Assembly: GCF_018918055.1 (NCBI RefSeq)
Contig: NZ_JAHLPS010000128.1
Location: forward strand, 1 to 38,852
Length of the DNA stretch: 38,852 nt
Source of the DNA: Caproiciproducens sp. MSJ-32
Lineage (GTDB): Bacteria; Bacillota; Clostridia; Clostridiales; Clostridiaceae
Direction of reading: 5' to 3'
The notes below the pieces were generated by a model. It had not been told where the DNA came from and did not search any database. It worked only from the letters and a program-made list of their open reading frames with translations. Positions 33,237 through 38,852 of this stretch are shown piece by piece. Position 1 is the stretch's first letter. Each line of letters begins with the position of its first letter. Both the position numbers and the translations under genes were made by a program.

Positions 33237-34691
33237 ATGAAACTATTAGATTTATTAAGTGGAGTAAACTATAAAGTGTTGCAAGGTAGTTTAGACAAAG
33301 AAATAAATCATATACAATATGATAGTAGAAAAATTAAAGAGGGAGACTTATTTGTCTGTTTAAGGGGATTTGAAGTTGACGGGCATAATTATGCAAAAAA
33401 TGCTGTTGAAGCAGGAGCACAGGTTATTGTGTGTGAAAAGGAAATTGATATAGACAATAATGATATTACAGTCATTTTAGTTAAGGAAGGAAGAAAAGCC
33501 TTAGCAATAATGTCTGCAAATTACTATAACCATCCAACAAGAGAGTTAAAGTTAGTAGGTGTAACAGGAACTAATGGCAAAACTACAACAGTTTATTTAT
33601 TAAAATCAATTTTAGAAAAAGCAGGAAAAAAGGTTGGACTTATAGGAACAATTGCAAATTATATAGGTGATAAAAAGTTAGAATCAGATCATACTACCCC
33701 AGAATCCTTAGAATTGCAAAAATTATTTAGAGATATGGTTGAAGATGGATGCGAATATTGCGTAATGGAGACTTCTTCTCATTCACTTGAGTTAGATAGA
33801 GTTTATGGATGTGAGTATGAAGTTGGAATATTTACTAATTTAACTCGTGATCATTTAGATTTTCATAAGACTTTTGATAATTATTATAATGCGAAGTTTA
33901 AACTATTTGAAAGAAGTAAGGCTGCAGTAATAAATATTGATGATGATTATGGCTACAGGGTATATAAGGATGTTGAAAAATTAGGAAATAAATTAATTAA
34001 GACTTATTCAATAAAAAATGAAAGTGATTTTAAAGGGGAAAATATTGAATTAAAAGAAGGAGATATACATTTTATAGTAAATGGATATAAATTTAATTCA
34101 ACATTACCTGGAGAATATAATGTCTATAATGTTTTAGGGGTTATTGCAACGTGTAATATATTAGATATTGATAGTTCTTCAATACAAAAAGGATTATTAA
34201 ATGTTGTAGTTCCAGGAAGATGTGAAAGAATAGGTTATAAATATAATATACCATTTGATATTGTAATAGATTTCGCTCACACTCCAGATGGATTAAAGAA
34301 TATATTAGAAACTTTAAAGCCTTTTGCAAAAAATAGACTAATTGCTGTATATGGTTCAGGTGGAGATAGGGATAAAGTAAAGAGAGCAGAATTAGGAAGA
34401 GTGGGAACTGAACTTGCAGATTTCGTAATTGTAACTTCAGATAATCCTAGAAAAGAAGAGCCTATGGCTGTTATAAGGGAAATTGTTGCAGGAATAACAA
34501 AAACAAATTATATTGCTATAGAAAATAGAAAAGAAGCTATAAAAATGGCAATTGATATGGCAGAAGAAGGAGATGTCATAGTTCTTGCAGGAAAAGGTCA
34601 TGAAACATATCAAATATTAAAAGATGGTAAAATACATTTTGATGAAAGAGAAATTGTAGATGAAATTTTAAAGGATAAAAAGAAAAATTAG
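33237..34691 (+). CDS. murE: UDP-MurNAc-tripeptide synthetase MurE
   Basis: A 484-residue cytosolic ATP-dependent ligase that adds the third stem-peptide amino acid. ATP loop GTNGKTTT is at 111-118, with TTPESLELQ, METSSHSLELDRVYG and FTNLTRDHLDFH in the middle domain and the C-terminal ligase domain (VPGRCERI, FAHTPDGLKN, YGSGGDRD). The specificity motif DNPR (402-405) is that of meso-diaminopimelate-adding enzymes rather than the lysine type. The wall is thus expected to contain diaminopimelic acid. AAGGAGATG precedes the ATG; murF follows 10 nt later. Confidence 0.96.
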   Translation: MKLLDLLSGVNYKVLQGSLDKEINHIQYDSRKIKEGDLFVCLRGFEVDGHNYAKNAVEAGAQVIVCEKEIDIDNNDITVILVKEGRKALAIMSANYYNHPTRELKLVGVTGTNGKTTTVYLLKSILEKAGKKVGLIGTIANYIGDKKLESDHTTPESLELQKLFRDMVEDGCEYCVMETSSHSLELDRVYGCEYEVGIFTNLTRDHLDFHKTFDNYYNAKFKLFERSKAAVINIDDDYGYRVYKDVEKLGNKLIKTYSIKNESDFKGENIELKEGDIHFIVNGYKFNSTLPGEYNVYNVLGVIATCNILDIDSSSIQKGLLNVVVPGRCERIGYKYNIPFDIVIDFAHTPDGLKNILETLKPFAKNRLIAVYGSGGDRDKVKRAELGRVGTELADFVIVTSDNPRKEEPMAVIREIVAGITKTNYIAIENRKEAIKMAIDMAEEGDVIVLAGKGHETYQILKDGKIHFDEREIVDEILKDKKKN

Positions 34692-34701
34692 AGGTGAAAT
34701 A

Positions 34702-36063
34702 ATGGATTTAACTCTTAATGAAATAATAGATGCTATTAATGGTGAGGTATTAATTAGAAATAATGATACTTTTAACAAAGTTTGTATTGATACAAGAAAA
34801 ATAGAGAAAGATAATATTTTTTGGGCTATTAAAGGTGAAAATTTTGATGGAAATAAATTTGTTATAGAAGCTTTTAATAAAGGTGCTACAATTGCTGTAA
34901 TTGATAGTATATTTTTTGATTTTAATGAAATAAAAGATAATGTAACTGTGATAAAAGTAGCTGATACTTCTAAAGCTTTATTAGATTTAGCAAAGTATTA
35001 TAGGAAAAAATTAAATTTGAAAGTAGTCGGAGTTACTGGATCTTGTGGCAAAACTTCAACTAAAGATTTGATTGCTGCTCTTTTAAGTGAAAAATATAAG
35101 GTTTTTAAGACAAAGGGAAATTTTAATAATAATATTGGGTTACCATTAATGATATTTGAATTAGATAGGAGTTATGATGTTGCTGTTCTTGAAATGGGAA
35201 TGAGCGATTTAGGCGAAATAGATGTATTAGCTAATACTGCAGAACCAGATATTGCAGTCATAACCAATATAGGATTATCTCATATTGAGAATTTAAAAAC
35301 TCAAGATAATATTTTAAAAGCGAAAATGGAGATAACAAATTATTTTAATGAGAAGAATACCCTTATTATTAATGGAGAAGACGAATATCTAAAAAAAATA
35401 AAAGATAAATGTTTTGAAATTATTAAAATTGGTTATAATCATGAATATGATGTTTATGCCTTTAATATTATATTAGAAGAGGATAGAACAATATTTACGG
35501 TAAGAGATAAGTCTGAAGAAAACACTTTTATAATACCAATGCCTGGAAAGCATAATGTTTTAAATTTATTACTTGCAATAGCAGTTGCAAAGAAATTAAA
35601 CATATCAATGGAAGATGCAAAAAAGGGATTAGTCAATTTAGAACCGACTTCAATGAGATTGCAAATATTAAAAAAAGAGAAAATTATTATAATTAATGAT
35701 TGTTATAATGCAAGTCCTGCTTCTATGAAATCATCTTTAGATGTATTAAATACTTATACAAATAAAAGAAAGGTTGCTATACTTGGAACCATGAATGAAC
35801 TTGGAGAAAAGGCTATTGAAGCACATAAGGATATTGGAAAATATGCCTCTGATAAGGTTGATTTATTAATTGCTATTGGGGAATTTAGAAATAATTTTAA
35901 AGAAGAATTTAAAGGAAAAGATATTTTAACTTTTGAAACAAAAGAAGAATTAATTAAAAATATTAAGGATATTATTAAAGAAGAAGATGTAATTTTAGTT
36001 AAAGCTTCAAGAGGCAAAAAATTTGAAAGCATAGTAAATTCATTAGAAGAGCTTTTTATATAA
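34702..36063 (+). CDS. murF: UDP-MurNAc-tripeptide D-Ala-D-Ala ligase MurF
   Basis: A 453-residue Mur ligase that attaches D-Ala-D-Ala to make the UDP-MurNAc-pentapeptide. N-terminal domain with CIDTRKIEKDNIFWAIKGENFDG; ATP loop GSCGKTST (113-120); then GNFNNNIGLPLM and VLEMGMSDLGEIDVL; and the C-terminal domain with INDCYNASPASMKSSL. Length is standard. AGAGGTG precedes the ATG, directly after murE. Together MurE and MurF supply the lipid carrier step done by the next gene, mraY. Confidence 0.96.
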   Translation: MDLTLNEIIDAINGEVLIRNNDTFNKVCIDTRKIEKDNIFWAIKGENFDGNKFVIEAFNKGATIAVIDSIFFDFNEIKDNVTVIKVADTSKALLDLAKYYRKKLNLKVVGVTGSCGKTSTKDLIAALLSEKYKVFKTKGNFNNNIGLPLMIFELDRSYDVAVLEMGMSDLGEIDVLANTAEPDIAVITNIGLSHIENLKTQDNILKAKMEITNYFNEKNTLIINGEDEYLKKIKDKCFEIIKIGYNHEYDVYAFNIILEEDRTIFTVRDKSEENTFIIPMPGKHNVLNLLLAIAVAKKLNISMEDAKKGLVNLEPTSMRLQILKKEKIIIINDCYNASPASMKSSLDVLNTYTNKRKVAILGTMNELGEKAIEAHKDIGKYASDKVDLLIAIGEFRNNFKEEFKGKDILTFETKEELIKNIKDIIKEEDVILVKASRGKKFESIVNSLEELFI

Positions 36064-36065
36064 CG

Positions 36066-36105
36066 AAGGAGGTGTATCTGTCATTTTTGGCAGAGTTGTA
36101 AAATG
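36066..36105 (+). promoter_or_regulatory. mraY ribosome site separated from the ATG by a hairpin
   Basis: A perfect Shine-Dalgarno AAGGAGGTG lies at 36066-36074, but the mraY ATG is at 36103, 28 nt away, too far for normal use. Between them TCTGTC (36077-36082) can pair with GGCAGA (36089-36094), one G-U pair, loop ATTTTT. When folded, the effective distance to the ATG becomes about 10 nt. No other start codon lies closer in the mraY frame. Confidence 0.55.
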
Positions 36106-37077
36106 GGGGATAAAATTATAGAAATATTAACATCAAATATAGCAATAGGTTTATTGTTAGGTTTTATTATATCGTTAATATTAGGACCGATAGCAATACC
36201 AGCATTAAAGAGATTAAAGTTTGGGCAGAATATTAGAAAGGAAGGGCCTCAAAGTCATTTAAGAAAAGCAGGAACTCCAACCATTGGAGGTTTAATATTT
36301 ATAATTTCAACATTAATTTCTATGTTAATTATGAGATATGATATAACAGATGAAGCAATGATTGCTTTATATTCGTTAATTGCTTTTGGTTTTATTGGAT
36401 TTTTAGATGATTTATTAAAAATAATTAAAAAGCAAAATGAAGGTTTAAAAGCCTGGCAAAAGATGGCGCTTTTAGTAGCCTTTGCAGTTGCAATTTCAAT
36501 TTATGGTTATAATTATTTAGGTACTAGTTTAAGAATACCTTTTATAGGCACTAAAATACCATTAGGAATTTTATATATTCCTTTTGTAATAATTTATTAT
36601 GCGGCGACAACAAATGCAGTAAACCTAACCGATGGCTTAGATGGTTTAGCTACAAGTGTAAGTGTTTTGGTATTGACATTTTTTGCTGTAGTTTCTTATG
36701 TCATGGGTCATGAGTCCCTATGTGTATTTTCAATAATTTTAGCAGGAGGTCTGCTAGGATTTCTAAGATATAATGCCTATCCAGCAAAAGTTTTTATGGG
36801 GGATACAGGCTCCCTTGCAATAGGTGGTGCAATAGGAACAATTGCCTTAATTTTAGAAATGCCTTTAGTATTGTTTATTGTTGGAGGTATATATGTATTT
36901 GAAACTTTATCTGTAATTCTTCAAGTTTCATCATATAAATTAAGAGGAAAAAGGCTTTTTAAAATGGCACCAATTCATCATCATTTTGAACAGGTAGGCT
37001 GGAGTGAGGTAAAAATAGTTTCAATTTTTAGCATAATAACCACTATATTATGTTTTATAGGATTCATAGCCCTTTAA
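36103..37077 (+). CDS. mraY: Phospho-MurNAc-pentapeptide transferase MraY
   Basis: A 324-residue integral membrane enzyme with about ten spans. It transfers phospho-MurNAc-pentapeptide to undecaprenyl phosphate, making lipid I. Signature segments: [19 protein letters not shown] near residues 45-65, DDLLK (Asp102, Asp103, Lys106), [30 protein letters not shown], and [10 protein letters not shown]. Full length. The ATG at 36103 is the first start codon in frame after the murF stop; its translation signal is unusual (see the 36066-36105 feature). It is followed by the SEDS gene 21 nt later. murD, often next to mraY in Bacilli, is not here. Confidence 0.96.
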   Translation: MGDKIIEILTSNIAIGLLLGFIISLILGPIAIPALKRLKFGQNIRKEGPQSHLRKAGTPTIGGLIFIISTLISMLIMRYDITDEAMIALYSLIAFGFIGFLDDLLKIIKKQNEGLKAWQKMALLVAFAVAISIYGYNYLGTSLRIPFIGTKIPLGILYIPFVIIYYAATTNAVNLTDGLDGLATSVSVLVLTFFAVVSYVMGHESLCVFSIILAGGLLGFLRYNAYPAKVFMGDTGSLAIGGAIGTIALILEMPLVLFIVGGIYVFETLSVILQVSSYKLRGKRLFKMAPIHHHFEQVGWSEVKIVSIFSIITTILCFIGFIAL

Positions 37078-37098
37078 TTAATTAATTGGAGGAATTTT

Positions 37099-38211
37099 AT
37101 GAGAAGTGAAAAGACAGGAATAAAAATGGGGGAAATTGACTATGGTATATTTTATTCTGTCATATTACTATTAGCAATTGGAGTGGTCATGATATATTCT
37201 GCAAGCTCCTACTATGCCATGTTTAAAGAAGGCGATAGCATGGCATATTTAAAGAAACAAATAATATGGTCAATTACAGGTTTAATTAGCATGGTGTTAA
37301 TGATGAGAGTTGATTATCATAAGTTAAAAAAAATAACTCCTCATTTATTAATTATTGCTATACCATTATTGATTGCAGTATTCTTTTTCCCGGCTGTTAA
37401 TGGGGCTAAAAGATGGATACAGCTTGGACCTTTATCCTTTCAACCATCAGAATATACAAAATATGTTGTAGTATTATTCTTAGCAATGAGCCTAGACTTA
37501 AAAGGTGATGGAGTAAAAAAATTTTGGACTGGAATTGTACCTTATTTAGGAGTTTCAGGATTTTTTGCGGCTTTAATATTAGCAGAAAAAAATCTTAGTA
37601 TTGCAGCAATAATAATGATCGTTACATACATTATGTTATTTGTTGCAGGCGGTAGAATCCAAGATTTAATTGGAAAGGTTGCTCCTGTTTTACTGGCAGC
37701 AGTATTGTTTTTTATCTTTGGTGAAAGTTATAGAAGAGCTAGAATGCTTAATTTTTTAAATCCTTGGAAGGACCCAGCTGGTGATGGATATCAATTAATT
37801 CAATCTTTTTATGCCTTAGGAGCTGGAGGGATTACGGGATTGGGACTTGGTCAATCTAGGCAGAAAACTTTATATATGCCTGAGCCTCATAATGACTTTA
37901 TTTTCTCAATAATAGGAGAAGAACTAGGATTAATTGGCTGTTTTGTCATAATAGCTTTATTTATTCTTTTTGTATGGAAGGGAATAAAGGTTGCATTAAA
38001 TGCAAAAGATAACTATGGCACTTTACTTGCTGTAGGAATAACCTCTATCATAGCAGTTCAGGCCATAATAAATATTGCTGTTGTAACAGGATCTATGCCA
38101 GTAACAGGTGTGCCAATGCCCTTTATTAGTTATGGTGGTACATCATTAGTTATAAACATGACGGCTATGGGAATACTTTTAAATATATCTAGACAATGTA
38201 ATAAACAATAA
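37099..38211 (+). CDS. spoVE: SEDS peptidoglycan polymerase (SpoVE/FtsW)
   Basis: A 370-residue polytopic membrane protein of the SEDS family, which polymerises lipid II into glycan strands together with a class B PBP, here the spoVD/ftsI product. Markers: IGVVMIYSASS near the start, NGAKRWIQLGPLSFQPSEYTK, PHNDFIFSIIGEELGL with the key Asp266, and the closing GVPMPFISYGGTSLV. In the segment that usually reads PDLG, this protein has KNLS (Asn165). GGAGGAAT precedes the ATG. SpoVE and FtsW cannot be told apart by sequence alone. It is the last cluster gene seen; an IS3 element begins 42 nt after the stop. Confidence 0.94.
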   Translation: MRSEKTGIKMGEIDYGIFYSVILLLAIGVVMIYSASSYYAMFKEGDSMAYLKKQIIWSITGLISMVLMMRVDYHKLKKITPHLLIIAIPLLIAVFFFPAVNGAKRWIQLGPLSFQPSEYTKYVVVLFLAMSLDLKGDGVKKFWTGIVPYLGVSGFFAALILAEKNLSIAAIIMIVTYIMLFVAGGRIQDLIGKVAPVLLAAVLFFIFGESYRRARMLNFLNPWKDPAGDGYQLIQSFYALGAGGITGLGLGQSRQKTLYMPEPHNDFIFSIIGEELGLIGCFVIIALFILFVWKGIKVALNAKDNYGTLLAVGITSIIAVQAIINIAVVTGSMPVTGVPMPFISYGGTSLVINMTAMGILLNISRQCNKQ

Positions 38212-38253
38212 TATAAAAATATAAAAAACTGATTTCTATTAATTAATTTAAAA

Positions 38254-38852
38254 TGTACCCCTTGTCAAGGACAGTTTAAAAAAAGACTATGAAACAGCTT
38301 CAAGAAGATGACTTCTGTATCGGACAGGAGTCATCTTTTTTAAATTCCACTGAGATCTATAGTTATTATAATAATCAATATAATCATCTATTTCAGTAAT
38401 TAATTCCTGAAATGTTTTACACTCATTGATATATGCTTCATCCTTTAAATGACCAAAAAAGGATTCCTGAGGTGCGTTGTCCCAACAGTTACCACGTCTA
38501 GACATAGATTGTCCTATATTATGCTGTTTCAGCTTGTTTTGGAATATAGGACTTGTATAGTGTGCCCCTTGATCTGAATGAATAAATACATCTCTATGTA
38601 AGTGATGCTTTGATTTCAGAAGATTATCAATAGTATCAATTACTATATCTATTTTTAAACTATTAGAAAGGTTATAAGCTAAAACTTCGTTTGTAGCGGC
38701 ATCTAAAATGGTCGACAAATAAGCCTTTTGTCCATTCTTAAAAAACAGATAAGTTATATCAGTTAATAATGCTTTTCGCGGAGTATTCTGCTTAAACTCT
38801 CTATTTAACAAGTTTGGTAAAACAGCATGTTCTTTTGTAGCTTTCATCATTC
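38254..38852 (-). mobile_element. IS3-family insertion sequence (IS150-like group), partial
   Basis: The element end is placed at 38254 because TGTACCCCTTGTCAAGGACA starts there, as expected for a TG-initiated IS3-type terminal repeat containing the small palindrome CCTTG-T-CAAGG. The transposase ORF follows inside on the complement. The other end, OrfA and target duplication are beyond the window. Confidence 0.8.
38287..38852 (-). CDS. IS3-family transposase OrfB, C-terminal part
   Basis: The C-terminal 188 or so residues of an IS3-family (IS150-type) transposase with an rve integrase core. Counting from the first in-window Met (38850): Asp31 in TDITYL, Asp93 in HSDQGAHYTS, and Glu129 in NAPQESFFG. 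The last two are 35 residues apart, the classic D(35)E spacing. The end DYIDYYNNYRSQWNLKKMTPVRYR is typical. The catalytic part is intact up to the window edge; the upstream HTH (OrfA) is not visible. The frame remains open to the edge, so the true start lies outside. It is transcribed towards spoVE. Confidence 0.92.
   Translation of the reverse strand, partial: MMKATKEHAVLPNLLNREFKQNTPRKALLTDITYLFFKNGQKAYLSTILDAATNEVLAYNLSNSLKIDIVIDTIDNLLKSKHHLHRDVFIHSDQGAHYTSPIFQNKLKQHNIGQSMSRRGNCWDNAPQESFFGHLKDEAYINECKTFQELITEIDDYIDYYNNYRSQWNLKKMTPVRYRSHLLEAVS

Overview
This window is chromosomal DNA from a very AT-rich, spore-forming Firmicute, almost certainly Clostridium sensu stricto (cluster I). The support is the strong AAGGAGG-type ribosome sites, the mixed ATG/GTG/TTG starts, sporulation genes (ytxC, pdaA, SpoVD/SpoVE-type division proteins), a Phe T-box leader, an MraZ-headed division cluster, and a TrkH/TrkA-type K+ system. 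Species cannot be fixed from the sequence alone. Nearly all genes lie on the + strand. The only - strand genes are a DUF6873-like gene, pdaA, and the two partial transposases at the window edges.

Layout. 1-265: start of an insertion-sequence transposase (zinc-ribbon type) with a hairpin over its ribosome site. 317-2799: HD-domain protein, DUF6873-like protein (opposite strand), YtxC. 2828-3673: consensus promoter and structured leader with a terminator (L20-leader type), driving rpmI-rplT without the usual infC. 3692-6548: trkH broken by two frameshifts, intact trkA, a TrmH-family methyltransferase. 6588-10320: promoter, T-box riboswitch, pheS-pheT. 10438-16167: zapA with a long coiled coil, a long U32 (RlhA-like) protein, mutS2. 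16223-18969: DUF523 protein, an unknown helical protein, a VanY-type carboxypeptidase, then a 25-bp perfect hairpin. 19087-21532: ribosomal protein L25/Ctc and a phosphohexomutase. 21576-26732: TPR protein, WecG/TagA-type transferase, two glycosyltransferases, a cyclodeaminase-family protein. 26724-27506 (-): PdaA. 27614-28822: YchF. 28932-38211: the division and cell-wall (dcw) cluster mraZ-rsmH-ftsL-spoVD/ftsI-murE-murF-mraY-spoVE/ftsW. 38254-38852: left end of an IS3-family element on the opposite strand.

How it fits together. The right third is a peptidoglycan precursor and septation operon. It starts from a promoter overlapped by three 10-bp-periodic MraZ boxes. The precursor steps murE, murF and mraY feed the SEDS/class B PBP pair encoded in the same run. 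Cell-envelope functions recur elsewhere: VanY trims stem peptides, PdaA makes muramic-delta-lactam in spore cortex, and the mutase/WecG/glycosyltransferase stretch probably makes a surface glycan. The left third is mostly translation and housekeeping, with RNA-level control at rpmI-rplT and pheST.

I found no CRISPR array, prophage, toxin-antitoxin or defence locus, and no clear new multi-gene system. The most interesting signals are regulatory or structural: a leader that lost (or never had) infC, a hairpin between a perfect Shine-Dalgarno and the mraY start, a transposase ribosome site buried in an inverted repeat, a doubly frameshifted trkH, and an IS3 copy sitting just after spoVE.
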